This document shows, piece by piece, positions 34,133-42,189 of a DNA stretch of 64,000 nucleotides; position 1 is the first letter of the stretch; each line of letters begins with the position of its first letter. The notes below the pieces were generated by a model. The model was not told the origin of the DNA, did no database searches, and saw only the letters and a list, made by a program, of their open reading frames with translations. Made by a program: the position numbers and the translations under genes. The stretch lies in the NCBI RefSeq assembly GCF_003287935.1, contig NZ_CP030287.1, positions 1,922,001 through 1,986,000 of the forward strand, read 5' to 3'. Source of the DNA: Streptomyces sp. ICC1 (GTDB lineage: Bacteria > Actinomycetota > Actinomycetes > Streptomycetales > Streptomycetaceae).

Positions 34133-34162
34133 GGGTACGAGAATGGGCTTAACGCTGTTAAG
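34109..34162. promoter_or_regulatory. two identical 15-bp palindromes, TetR operators
   Basis: CTTAACGCTGTTAAG occurs at 34109-34123 and 34148-34162, 39 bp apart. The first lies within codons 4-8 of the monooxygenase; the second ends 8 bp before the TetR start. A repressor on both would block the two divergent genes. Confidence 0.75.
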
Positions 34163-34170
34163 TTGTCAAG

Positions 34171-34887
34171 GTGCCGATCGAACGCGAAGAAGAACGAGAA
34201 GCGAAACCCGAACGGGCCAGGCTCGACCGGGCGACGGTGGCGGCCACCGCCCTGCGCCTCCTGGGAGAGTTCGGCCTGGAAGGGCTGACGCTGCGGGCCA
34301 TCGCCAAGGAGCTGGACGTCAAGGCGCCCGCCCTGTACTGGCACTTCAAGGACAAGCGGGCGCTGCTCGACGAGATGGCCACCGAGATGTTCCGCCGGAT
34401 GACGGCGGACCTGAACGCGGTCCATCCGCCCGGCGACTGGCACGAGGCGCTCCAGGCCGCGATGCGCGGGCTGCGGGACCACCTGCTGCGCTACCGGGAC
34501 GGCGCCAAGGTCTACAGCGGCACGCACTTCACGGACATGAGCTACGCCGCGCCGATGGAGGCCCATCTGCGGACCCTGGTCGCGGGCGGCTTCACGGCGG
34601 CCGGGGCGGCCCGGGCCTGGTTCACCGCGTACAGCTACACCATCGGGTACGTGATCGAGGAACAGTCCATGGGCCCGATGCCCGGCTCGGACGGCGAGGG
34701 CTACGACCTGGAGGCTCGCGCCGCACGTCTCGCGGCCTTTCCGCTGGCGGCCGAGGCGGGCCCGGAGATGTTCCGCGACCAGGACGCCGGCTTCGAAGCG
34801 GGCCTGGCGGCGGTGCTCGCGGGCATCGCCGTGACCCTGCTCCCGCCGTCCGGGCGGCCGGGGCCCGGGCCGTCCCCCGGCCGGTAG
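34171..34887 (+). CDS. TetR family repressor (TetR_C class)
   Basis: 238 residues. The N-terminal HTH (ALRLLGEFGLEGLTLRAIAKELDVKAPALYWHFKDKRALLDEMA) is of the tetracycline-repressor subfamily. The C-terminal domain (ARAWFTAYSYTIGYVIEEQ) is the TetR_C ligand domain. GTG at 34171 lies just past an operator palindrome. It probably represses itself and the divergent monooxygenase until an aromatic ligand binds. Confidence 0.87.
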   Translation: MPIEREEEREAKPERARLDRATVAATALRLLGEFGLEGLTLRAIAKELDVKAPALYWHFKDKRALLDEMATEMFRRMTADLNAVHPPGDWHEALQAAMRGLRDHLLRYRDGAKVYSGTHFTDMSYAAPMEAHLRTLVAGGFTAAGAARAWFTAYSYTIGYVIEEQSMGPMPGSDGEGYDLEARAARLAAFPLAAEAGPEMFRDQDAGFEAGLAAVLAGIAVTLLPPSGRPGPGPSPGR

Positions 34888-34955
34888 ACCCGCCGCCCTC
34901 GGGTCACGGCCCGTCGCCCGTTGCGGCGGCCCGTCGCCCGCGGCCCGGGCCCGGA

Positions 34956-35966
34956 TCAGCGGCCGGCCGGCGCCCGGTTCCACCGCATGCGGGACCAGGG
35001 GAGGGCGAGTTCGGCCTGGGAGTCCACGGAGCGCGGGGCGAGGGAGTCGAGCGCGGCCGCCTCGGCGTGGCGGGCGTACACGGTGTCCACGTAGCGGTGG
35101 CCGGTGTCGGCGGCGACGAAGAGGACCGTCCGGCGGGGGGATCGGTCCCGCTCCCAGCGCGCCGCCAGGTAGCCCGCTCCGGTGGAGAGCCCCGCGAACA
35201 CCGCGTGCCGGCGCAGCAGGTCGACGCTGCCGGCCAGGGCGGCGTCGAAGGAGATCCAGTGCACCGTGTCGTACGACGCGTGGCTGACGTTCTCGAAGGC
35301 GATGGAGCTGCCGATCCCGGCGATGATGATCTCGGGGTCGGCGACGTGCCCGGCACCGAAGGTGACGCTGCCGAAGGGCTGGACGCCCACGAGTTCCACG
35401 TCCGCGCCGCCGGGCGGGTCTTCCCGCAGGTAGCGGGCGAGGGCTCCGGTGGAGGCGCCGGACCCGACCCCGCCGACGATCGTGAGTGCGGTGTCCGCGC
35501 CGACGGACCGGCGGATCAGGTCGGTCACGGCGCGATAGCCCAGGTAGTGGATCTCGTCGTGGTACTGCCGCATCCAGTGGTACTCGGGGTGCTCGGCCAG
35601 CAGTTCGTGGACGCGCTCGACGCGCCGCTTCTGGTCCAGCTTGAGATCGCTGGAGGGCTCCATCTGCTCCAGCGTCGCCCCCAGGACGGCGAGCTGGGTG
35701 CGCAGGGTGTGGTCGACCGTCGCCGAGCCGACGATGTGGCAGCGCATGCCGTGCCGGTGGCAGGCGAGCGCGAGGGCGTAGGCGTAGATGCCGCTGGAGC
35801 TGTCCAGCAGGGTGTCCCCGCGGCGCACCGCGCCGGTGTCGAGCAGGTGGCGGACCGCGGCGAGGGCGGAGACGACCTTCATGGTCTCAAAGCGCAGGCA
35901 GACGAGCCGGTCGTCGAGGCGTATCAGGTCCGGTCGGCCGATCGCATCCGCGATGTGCTGGTCCAC
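34956..35966 (-). CDS. PLP-dependent enzyme of CysK/SbnA fold
   Basis: 336 residues, fold type II. RFETMKVVSALAAVRHLL at ~25-42 contains the PLP lysine (K30) in the position of the cysteine-synthase VK; DSSSGIYAYALALA matches the substrate loop (TSGNTGIALA) and GGVGSGASTGAL the phosphate cup. SbnA and relatives replace an O-phospho or O-acetyl group on serine with an amine to make 2,3-diaminopropionate units of siderophores. Following a PduX-like kinase, it could use an O-phosphorylated Ser/Thr-like substrate (inference). Last gene of the metal operon. Confidence 0.75.
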   Translation of the reverse strand: MDQHIADAIGRPDLIRLDDRLVCLRFETMKVVSALAAVRHLLDTGAVRRGDTLLDSSSGIYAYALALACHRHGMRCHIVGSATVDHTLRTQLAVLGATLEQMEPSSDLKLDQKRRVERVHELLAEHPEYHWMRQYHDEIHYLGYRAVTDLIRRSVGADTALTIVGGVGSGASTGALARYLREDPPGGADVELVGVQPFGSVTFGAGHVADPEIIIAGIGSSIAFENVSHASYDTVHWISFDAALAGSVDLLRRHAVFAGLSTGAGYLAARWERDRSPRRTVLFVAADTGHRYVDTVYARHAEAAALDSLAPRSVDSQAELALPWSRMRWNRAPAGR

Positions 35967-37011
35967 TCGGGAACTCCTTGGTCGTCGGGAGGCTGGTGAG
36001 GCTGGTCAGGCTGGCGAGACTGGTGAAGGTGGTGAAGATGCGGGCCGCGGGAATGCCGCTGCCGTCCATGGCCCGTACGCAGCTCCGGATCCGGCGGCGC
36101 AGGCCCGCCGCGGCGGGGTCGAAGAGCAGGCCGGCCACCGCGCCGCTGTGCGCGATCTGGACGCCCGCGGCCCCCAGCCGCCCGGCGATGGCGCAGAGCG
36201 TGTCGAACTCCGGGTGGTGCAGGACCTCCTGCCCGCGCCGGGCGCTGGCGGTGGCGACCTCGCCGAGCAGCGCGGCGTCGCCCGTGGCCACGGCCCGCCG
36301 CAGGAGCGTGCGCAGCCGCTCGCAGGCGCGCAGGTCGTCTTCGTCGTGGTCCCGGACCGGCAGCGAGAGGGTGTCCACGGGGGCGCCCCCGCCGAGGGCG
36401 CAACCCACGACGACGAGGGGCGGCAGAGCGCGGCCGAGGACTTCCAGTACCCGGCCCTCGCGCTGGGCGAAGAGCACCGGGCGGGTGTCGAGCATCAGCG
36501 GATCGCAGGCCAGCTCGGCGCGCACCGCGAGGCGGGCGATGGTTCCGGGCGGCAGCGCCATCCCGTACGAGTCCGCGACCGCCCGCACCACGGCGATGAC
36601 ATCGCTGGTGGAACTGCCCATGCCCAGGCCCACCGGGATGTCGCCGGTGACCCGCAACTCGCCGCCGCACGGCGGCTCCCCGCGCCGCCGCGCGCACTCC
36701 TCCACGGCCAGGGCCGCCGCGCGGGCGGCCTTCGTACGGCCGCCCGGCAGGACGGTGAGCCGGTCGGGCGGGGTGCCGGGCCGGCGGGTGAAGGCGGCCC
36801 GGCTGCCCGGCCCCGGCATCGGCAGGGTGACCAGGCCGGGGCACCCGCGCCCGGCGGCGTCGCGGAAGACGCCCTGGAGGATCTCGCCGTGGTGGCAGGA
36901 GGCGCGCCCGGTACCGGTGCGTCCGGCGCCGTCGGGATCGCCATCAGGCCTGCCGTCGGGCTCGACGCCGGGCCGCCGCGTACGCGTGTTCCCGCGGACA
37001 GCCGGGATCAC
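35887..37011 (-). CDS. GHMP kinase, PduX (L-threonine kinase)-like
   Basis: 374 residues. CHHGEILQG near residue 40 resembles the PduX opening (CGELIQG), and PVGLGMGSSTSDV is the GHMP ATP-binding loop. It probably phosphorylates a hydroxy-amino acid. GTG at 37011 overlaps the DUF364 stop (GTGA). The C-terminal tail is repetitive (TSLASLTSLTSLP) and runs about 80 bp past the ATG of the PLP-enzyme gene, an unusually long overlap, so the native C-terminus may be shorter in relatives. No cobalamin genes are nearby, arguing against a B12 role. Confidence 0.75.
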   Translation of the reverse strand: MIPAVRGNTRTRRPGVEPDGRPDGDPDGAGRTGTGRASCHHGEILQGVFRDAAGRGCPGLVTLPMPGPGSRAAFTRRPGTPPDRLTVLPGGRTKAARAAALAVEECARRRGEPPCGGELRVTGDIPVGLGMGSSTSDVIAVVRAVADSYGMALPPGTIARLAVRAELACDPLMLDTRPVLFAQREGRVLEVLGRALPPLVVVGCALGGGAPVDTLSLPVRDHDEDDLRACERLRTLLRRAVATGDAALLGEVATASARRGQEVLHHPEFDTLCAIAGRLGAAGVQIAHSGAVAGLLFDPAAAGLRRRIRSCVRAMDGSGIPAARIFTTFTSLASLTSLTSLPTTKEFPSGPAHRGCDRPTGPDTPRRPARLPAL

Positions 37012-37880
37012 GCCGAGCCCGCCGTCCGGTAGCGGTACAGGGTGGTCGGCCCGGCGCTGAACTGGGAGAAGGGGAACGGCTCCGCCGACAGGGCGGTCAC
37101 CCCGGAGCCGAGGAAGGCCCTGGCCACGGCGCTGCCCGACTGCGCGTAGACGACCAGGGGGATGCCGCGCGTACGGCAGCGGTCCAGGATGGTGTCGAAG
37201 GAACCGTTGCCGAGCGTCATCCCGGTGGCCACGACGGCGTCGGCCCGGTCGAGCACCTCGTACATGTCGGTGGTGACGGGGTCGCCCCACTGGGTGGCCC
37301 GGAGGTTCAAGTCGCACGGCAGCGGTTCGCCGCCCGCCTCGCGGATGGCCGCGACCAGCGGGTTGACCACGCCGATGAGGCCGACCTCGGCGCCCGGGCG
37401 GATGTCCAGCAGTCCGGCTATGGCGGCGTCCCGGGCCTTCGCGCGGACCTCGGGGGTCCCGGCGGGGAGGACGACCGGCTCGCCTCCGCCCGCGTGGTGC
37501 GGGGACTGCTCGGCGAGGTAGGCGTCGAGGGCGGCGATCCGCAGCGGGCGCGGCGCCTCGCGCAGCAGGACGTCGAGCGGTGTTCCCGAGGCGTCGCGGC
37601 AGATCGCCGGGTCGATCTCCCCGGCCTCGAAGGCGCAACCGCCGAACGAGCCGCCGAGGCGCACCAGTACGTACTGGTTGAGGTAGGTGGTGTCGCCGCC
37701 GGAGAGCCGGGTGCCGTGGTGGATCCAGAAGACGCTGGTCGCCACGAGACCGGAGGGGATCGGGCCGTGTTCGCCGGCCAGCACGGCCGAGACGAGCGCG
37801 TCGACGGCGCCCGGGACCGGGGCCGGGACAGGTACAGGTACAGGTACGGGGGCGGATGTGGTGTGCGTACGGGTCGTCAT
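37008..37880 (-). CDS. DUF364 (putative heavy-metal chelation) protein
   Basis: 290 residues. The N-terminus has a low-complexity VPVPVPVPAPVPG run (residues ~11-24), then WIHHGTRLSGGDTTYLNQYVLVRLGGSFGGCAFEAG. The C-terminal Rossmann-like half (GLIGVVNPLVAAIREAGGE, ADAVVATGMTLGNGSFDTILD) is the DUF364 signature. The family is found next to metal transporters and has an enolase-N-like plus Rossmann structure. ATG at 37880 has AAGGA five bases upstream. It may handle the metal-ligand complex or modify the ligand. Confidence 0.75.
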   Translation of the reverse strand: MTTRTHTTSAPVPVPVPVPAPVPGAVDALVSAVLAGEHGPIPSGLVATSVFWIHHGTRLSGGDTTYLNQYVLVRLGGSFGGCAFEAGEIDPAICRDASGTPLDVLLREAPRPLRIAALDAYLAEQSPHHAGGGEPVVLPAGTPEVRAKARDAAIAGLLDIRPGAEVGLIGVVNPLVAAIREAGGEPLPCDLNLRATQWGDPVTTDMYEVLDRADAVVATGMTLGNGSFDTILDRCRTRGIPLVVYAQSGSAVARAFLGSGVTALSAEPFPFSQFSAGPTTLYRYRTAGSA

Positions 37881-37891
37881 GGGATTCCTTG

Positions 37892-38683
37892 TCACAGGGC
37901 GGAAGGGGGGACGGCGGCGCGCAACGGGCCGCGGTAGACGACCGCGGGGCGGCCCCGGGCGTCGGTGGCGAGTTCGGCGTCGACCTCGAAGATCCGGGCG
38001 AGGTGCCGGGGCGTGAGGACGGCGGCCGGGGTGCCGGAGGCGACCAGGCGTCCGTGGTGCATGAGCAGCAGCCGGTCGCAGTAGCGGGCGGCGAGGGAGA
38101 GGTCGTGCAGGGCGACCAGCACGGTCTGGCCGGCGGCGGCCAACAGCTCCATCAGCTCCAACTGGTGTTTCACGTCTAGGTGGTTGGTGGGCTCGTCGAG
38201 GAGGAGGCCGGACGGCTGCTGGGCGAGGGCGCGGGCGATGTGGGTGCGCTGCCGCTCACCGCCGGACAGGCCCCTCCAGGTGCGCCCGGCGAGCGCGGTG
38301 AGGCCCACGCGGTCCAGCGCGGCGGCGACGGCCGCCCGGTCGGTGTCGTCGGGCCCGCGCCAGCGGTCCCGGAAGGGGGTCCGCCCCAGCCCGACGACGT
38401 CGGCGACGCGCAGGTCGGTGTCGAGCGCGGAGTCCTGCTCGACGAAGGCGATCCGCCGGGCGATCCGGCGGGCGCTCCAGCCCCGTACGGGCTGGTCGTC
38501 GTAGTGCACGCTGCCCGCGCCGGGCTTGCGCAGCCCGGCCAGGCAGCGCAGCAGCGAGGACTTTCCCGACCCGTTGGGGCCGAGCAGCGCGACCGTCTCG
38601 CCCGGGGCGACGTCCAGGCTGACCTCGCGGACGACGGGCGTGCCGGCCGCCGACCAGCTCAGCCCCTCGGCGGTGATCCTCAC
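37892..38683 (-). CDS. iron/metallophore ABC transporter ATP-binding protein
   Basis: 263 residues. Walker A GPNGSGKSS (~35-43), signature LSGGERQRTHIARALAQ, Walker B LLLDEPTNHLD and the H-loop LVALHDLSLAARYCD place it in the FecE/FepC/BtuD group that energises siderophore or cobalamin uptake. The start overlaps the permease stop. It forms an importer with the FecCD permease and the lipoprotein. Confidence 0.9.
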   Translation of the reverse strand: MRITAEGLSWSAAGTPVVREVSLDVAPGETVALLGPNGSGKSSLLRCLAGLRKPGAGSVHYDDQPVRGWSARRIARRIAFVEQDSALDTDLRVADVVGLGRTPFRDRWRGPDDTDRAAVAAALDRVGLTALAGRTWRGLSGGERQRTHIARALAQQPSGLLLDEPTNHLDVKHQLELMELLAAAGQTVLVALHDLSLAARYCDRLLLMHHGRLVASGTPAAVLTPRHLARIFEVDAELATDARGRPAVVYRGPLRAAVPPSAL

Positions 38684-39714
38684 AGGTCACCCCGCCTGCG
38701 CAGGACGAGGAGGAACAGCGGTACGCCGAGCAGCGCGGTGAGCACGCCGACCGGGAGTTCCCGGGGCGCGAAGGCGGCCCGTGCCAGGGCGTCGGTCCAC
38801 ACCAGGAACACCGCTCCGGCCAGCGCCGCGCAGGGCAGCAGCACCCGGTGCCGCGGCCCGGCGAGGAAGCGCACCCCGTGCGGGACGATCAGGCCGACGA
38901 ACCCGATGGCTCCGACGGTGGCCACCGCCACCGCGGTCAGCACGGCCGTCACCACGAGCAGCAGCATCCGGGTCCGCCGTACGTCGATCCCCAACGACGC
39001 GGCGGTGTCCGCGCCGAACGCGAGCGCGTCCAGGGAGTTCGAGCACAGCCAGGCGACCGCCAGCCCGAGCGGTGTGACGACCGCGCAGACCACGACGGCG
39101 TCCCAGCGGGCGGGTGCCATCGAGCCCAGCAGCCAGTGGGTGACGGCGCGCGTGGTGTCGGCGTCCGCCGAGGCCATCAGGACCAGTGAGGTCAGCGCGG
39201 TGAAGAGCTGTCCGACGACCACGCCGGTGAGGACGATGCGGACCGAGTCCAGCCCCGTCCGGCGCAGCAGTGCCAGCAGCAGGCCGAAGGAGAGCAGGGC
39301 GCCGACGAGGGCCCCGCCGGTGACCCCGAGGGTGCCGGCGCCCACCCCGAGCACGACCACGGCGACGGCTCCGGCCGACGCGCCCGAGGACACGCCGAGC
39401 AGGTACGGGTCGGCGAGGGCGTTGCGGGTGACGGCCTGCAGGACCGTGCCGCAGACCGCGAGCGAGGCGCCGACCAGGGCCGCCATCAGCACCCGGGGCA
39501 GGCGCAGGTCCCAGACGAGCGAGTCCACCAGCGGCGGCAGCGGCTCGGCGCCCAGGCCGAGCCGGGAGGCGAGGACCCGGCCGAGCTCGGCCCAGCCCAC
39601 GTCGGCGGTGCCGATGCGCGTGCCGGCCGCCACCGAAGCGGCCAGGACGAGCGCCGCCGCGAGGAACAGCCCGGCCCCGCGCTGCCCCCGGAGTCCCACC
39701 GGATCAGCGGACAT
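38680..39714 (-). CDS. FecCD-type metallophore ABC permease
   Basis: 344 residues, about ten membrane helices. Family landmarks: LRLPRVLMAALVGASLAVCGTVLQAVTRNALADPYLLGVSSGAS (read here as LRLPRVL, GTVLQ, RNPLA-like RNALADPYLLG) and the ATPase-contacting VGAIGFVGLIVPHGVRFL. It forms a homodimeric channel. Its first codons overlap the stop of the binding-protein gene by 11 bp. Confidence 0.9.
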   Translation of the reverse strand: MSADPVGLRGQRGAGLFLAAALVLAASVAAGTRIGTADVGWAELGRVLASRLGLGAEPLPPLVDSLVWDLRLPRVLMAALVGASLAVCGTVLQAVTRNALADPYLLGVSSGASAGAVAVVVLGVGAGTLGVTGGALVGALLSFGLLLALLRRTGLDSVRIVLTGVVVGQLFTALTSLVLMASADADTTRAVTHWLLGSMAPARWDAVVVCAVVTPLGLAVAWLCSNSLDALAFGADTAASLGIDVRRTRMLLLVVTAVLTAVAVATVGAIGFVGLIVPHGVRFLAGPRHRVLLPCAALAGAVFLVWTDALARAAFAPRELPVGVLTALLGVPLFLLVLRRRGDL

Positions 39715-40747
39715 ACCCGAGGTCCTTCATCCCGGCCGCCAGCAGGTCCAGGGCGTGCACGGAGCGCACGGAGGGGTCGAGTTCGATGCCCGGCACCTCG
39801 ATGATCTTGTTGTCGCGCGCCGCCGCCAGCCGGGAGACCACCGGGTGCGCGGCCAGCGCCTCGCGCTTCTCGCGGGCGCTGTCGCCCGGGCGGCCGCGTT
39901 CGGAGAGGTCGCCGATCACGATGAAGTCCGGGTCGCGCTTGGCGACTTCCTCCCAGGAGACCTCGGGCCACTCCTCGTTCACGTCGTCGAAGGCGTTCCT
40001 CGCCCCGACGATCCGGCTCATCTCGCTGGGCATTCCCGCCTTGCCCGCGACGTACGGCATGCCGTTGAAGGCGGAGTAGAGGTAGACGACGGTGGGCTGC
40101 CCGTCGCCCCGCTGGACCCGCGGGGCCGCCTCGCCCGCCCGGGCGACGGCGGCACGCTGGTCCCGGACGAGCTCGCCGGCGCGTTCCTCGGCGCCGAAGA
40201 CCTTGCCCAGCTTCTCGTAGTCGGAGAAGAGCAGTTCGAACGGGGACTTCGCCGCCTCGTCGTGCTGCGGGCAGTCGACGGCGCTGACGAAGGTCGGGAC
40301 CTCGAGGGCGCCGAGCTCCTCGCGGGTGCCGGCGCGGTCCTTGGTGTAGAGGTCGGCGGAGCCGGCCACGACGAGGTCGGGTGTCGCCGAGCGCAGCTGC
40401 TCGCCGGTGGCGATCTTCGGTGCGATCACCGGGACCTTGGCGTAGGCGTCCTGGTACCGCGCGGGGATCTTCGTCTTGAGGTTGGCCGTTCCGGCCATCC
40501 GGTCCCCGAGACCGAGCTCCAGCAGGGTCTCGGTCGAGCTCTGGTCCAGTGCGACGGCGCGCTGCGGCGGCCGGGCGAAGGCGAGTTCGAGGCCGCAGCT
40601 GGTGACGGCCGCGGGTGTGCCCGCGGACCCCGCGGCCGGACCCGCGGCCGGTGCGCGGTCATCGGAGGCGGCCCCGCAGCCCGCGGCCGTGAGGGCGAGG
40701 GCCAGGGCGAGGGCAGGGGTGAGCGCGAGGCGAGCGCGGTGGCGCAT
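39704..40747 (-). CDS. metallophore-binding lipoprotein
   Basis: 347 residues. Signal peptide with lipobox LTAAGCG (Cys ~25), then a class III (FecB/FepB/BtuF) binding fold: GLGDRMAGTANL, SATPDLVVAGSADLYTKDRAGTRE, VVYLYSAFNGMPYVAGKAGM and NDVNEEWPEVSWEEV-like segments. It captures the metal complex outside the membrane. ATG at 40747. It is the first gene of the operon; its promoter region carries the Zur-type palindrome. Confidence 0.9.
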   Translation of the reverse strand: MRHRARLALTPALALALALTAAGCGAASDDRAPAAGPAAGSAGTPAAVTSCGLELAFARPPQRAVALDQSSTETLLELGLGDRMAGTANLKTKIPARYQDAYAKVPVIAPKIATGEQLRSATPDLVVAGSADLYTKDRAGTREELGALEVPTFVSAVDCPQHDEAAKSPFELLFSDYEKLGKVFGAEERAGELVRDQRAAVARAGEAAPRVQRGDGQPTVVYLYSAFNGMPYVAGKAGMPSEMSRIVGARNAFDDVNEEWPEVSWEEVAKRDPDFIVIGDLSERGRPGDSAREKREALAAHPVVSRLAAARDNKIIEVPGIELDPSVRSVHALDLLAAGMKDLGYVR

Positions 40748-40816
40748 GGGTTCTCCGGTCTGGAAAAGGGCGTGGGTATTGACGTGCACCCGGCAGGAGT
40801 GCCGCCTTCAGAGGGT

Positions 40817-40846
40817 ACTGTAATGGTTATCGTTTTCATTAACAGT
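40817..40846. promoter_or_regulatory. Zur-type operator between importer operon and MFS exporter
   Basis: On the minus strand the core reads AATGAAAACGATAACCATT, close to the actinobacterial Zur box (TGAAAAcGATttTCA type). It sits in a wider imperfect palindrome ACTGTAATG..CATTAACAGT spanning 40817-40846. It is AT-rich in a GC-rich genome and lies 70 bp from the lipoprotein start and 49 bp from the MFS start, so it can repress both when zinc is plentiful. A Fur-type reading is possible. Confidence 0.6.
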
Positions 40847-40894
40847 CCCGGGGGTCTACCCCGGCACCTGCCGACGACCGAGGAGCACCGCACC

Positions 40895-42181
40895 GTGGCG
40901 ACCACGCCCGCACCCGCGACACCCAAGTCCGATCCGCCGCCCGCCCGTTCCGTCCTGCGCGACGCCGCCTTCCTGCGCCTGTGGACGGGGACCACCGCCT
41001 CCGGGCTCGCGACCTGGGCCCTGCCCTTCGTCCTGGGCCTGGCGGTCCTGCACCGGGAACTCGACGCCGCGGGCCTCGGCCTCGTCCTCGCGGCCCGCAC
41101 CGCGGGCTTCCTCGCCGCCGTCGCGGTGGGCGGGGTGCTGGCCGACCGGCACTCCCGGCGGGCCGTCGTCCTCTGGTCCGCCCTGGCGGCCGCCGCCGCG
41201 GCCCCGCTCCTCGCCGCGGGCCTCGGCCGGTCCCTGCTGCTCATGACCGCCGCCGCCGCGCTCGCGGGCGCCGGCCAAGGGGCCTGCCGCCCCGCCTTCC
41301 AGGCGCTCACCGCCGAGACCGTCGACGCCGACCGCCGCCAGCAGGCCAACGCCGCCATGACCCTGGCGGTACGGACCTCCACACTGGCCGGCCCCGCCCT
41401 GACCGCCCTGCTCGCGGCCTTCGTCGACGTCGCGACGCTGCTGCTGGGGATCGGACTGCTCTGGCTCGTCGCCGCGTTCACACCGGCCCGGACCGCCGCC
41501 GCGGACCCCTCGGCCACGCCCGCCACACCGAAGGCGCCCGCTCCGGGCTCCCCGCGCGCCTCGCTGCGCGCCGAGTTCATCGACGGCATACGCGAGGCCC
41601 GCCGCCACCCCTGGTTCGTCGCCGGCCTGGGCGCCCTGACCGCCGTGATCGCGCTCGGCTACTCCGCCACGAGCGTCGCCCTGCCCCTGATCAGCCGCGA
41701 CCGCTACGGCACCGAGTGGGTCCTGGCCGCGGCCGTGACCGCCTACACCGTGGGCGCGCTCGGCGGAGCCCTGGTCACCGCCCGCCTGCGCCCCCGCTCG
41801 CAGGGCTGGGCCGCCTTCGCCGGACTGGCCGCGTACGGCGTCGCCCCGCTGAGCCTGATGCTCCCCGTCCATCCCGCCCTCGTGATCACCGCCTACGCCG
41901 TCGCGGGAATCGGGATCGAACTGTTCAACGTGCCCTGGTTCACGGCCACCCAGCGCGAGGTCGCCCCGGACAAACTGGCCCGGGTCTCCTCCCTCGACTT
42001 CCTGGTCTCCTACGGCCTGGCCCCGATCGGCCTGGCACTGATCGCCCCGGCCATCGACGCCTTCGGCGTCACCCCGGTGCTCGCCGTCTGCGCCGCGTCC
42101 TGCTTCCTCGTACCGGCCGCGGCCGCCCTGGCTCCCACCGCCCGCCACTTCGGCAGCCCGCCGGCGCGGCGGACGCCCTGA
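40895..42181 (+). CDS. MFS exporter, EntS (enterobactin exporter)-like
   Basis: 428 residues, about 12 membrane helices. RLWTGTTASGLATWALPFVLGLAVL opens the protein; GGVLADRHSRRAVVLWSAL is the MFS loop, and the EntS-type ELFNVPWFTATQREVAPDKLARVSSLDFL is characteristic of siderophore exporters. GTG at 40895 has AGGAG nine bases upstream and lies outside the Zur-type box. It is divergent from the metallophore importer, fitting export of the apo-ligand. Confidence 0.85.
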   Translation: MATTPAPATPKSDPPPARSVLRDAAFLRLWTGTTASGLATWALPFVLGLAVLHRELDAAGLGLVLAARTAGFLAAVAVGGVLADRHSRRAVVLWSALAAAAAAPLLAAGLGRSLLLMTAAAALAGAGQGACRPAFQALTAETVDADRRQQANAAMTLAVRTSTLAGPALTALLAAFVDVATLLLGIGLLWLVAAFTPARTAAADPSATPATPKAPAPGSPRASLRAEFIDGIREARRHPWFVAGLGALTAVIALGYSATSVALPLISRDRYGTEWVLAAAVTAYTVGALGGALVTARLRPRSQGWAAFAGLAAYGVAPLSLMLPVHPALVITAYAVAGIGIELFNVPWFTATQREVAPDKLARVSSLDFLVSYGLAPIGLALIAPAIDAFGVTPVLAVCAASCFLVPAAAALAPTARHFGSPPARRTP

Positions 42182-42189
42182 GCGGTGGC

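Noticed and set aside
37818..37858. ACAGGT hexanucleotide repeat in the 5' end of the DUF364 gene
   Set aside because: It simply encodes the VPVPVP run at the N-terminus. It is a low-complexity leader and not evidence of a regulatory element.
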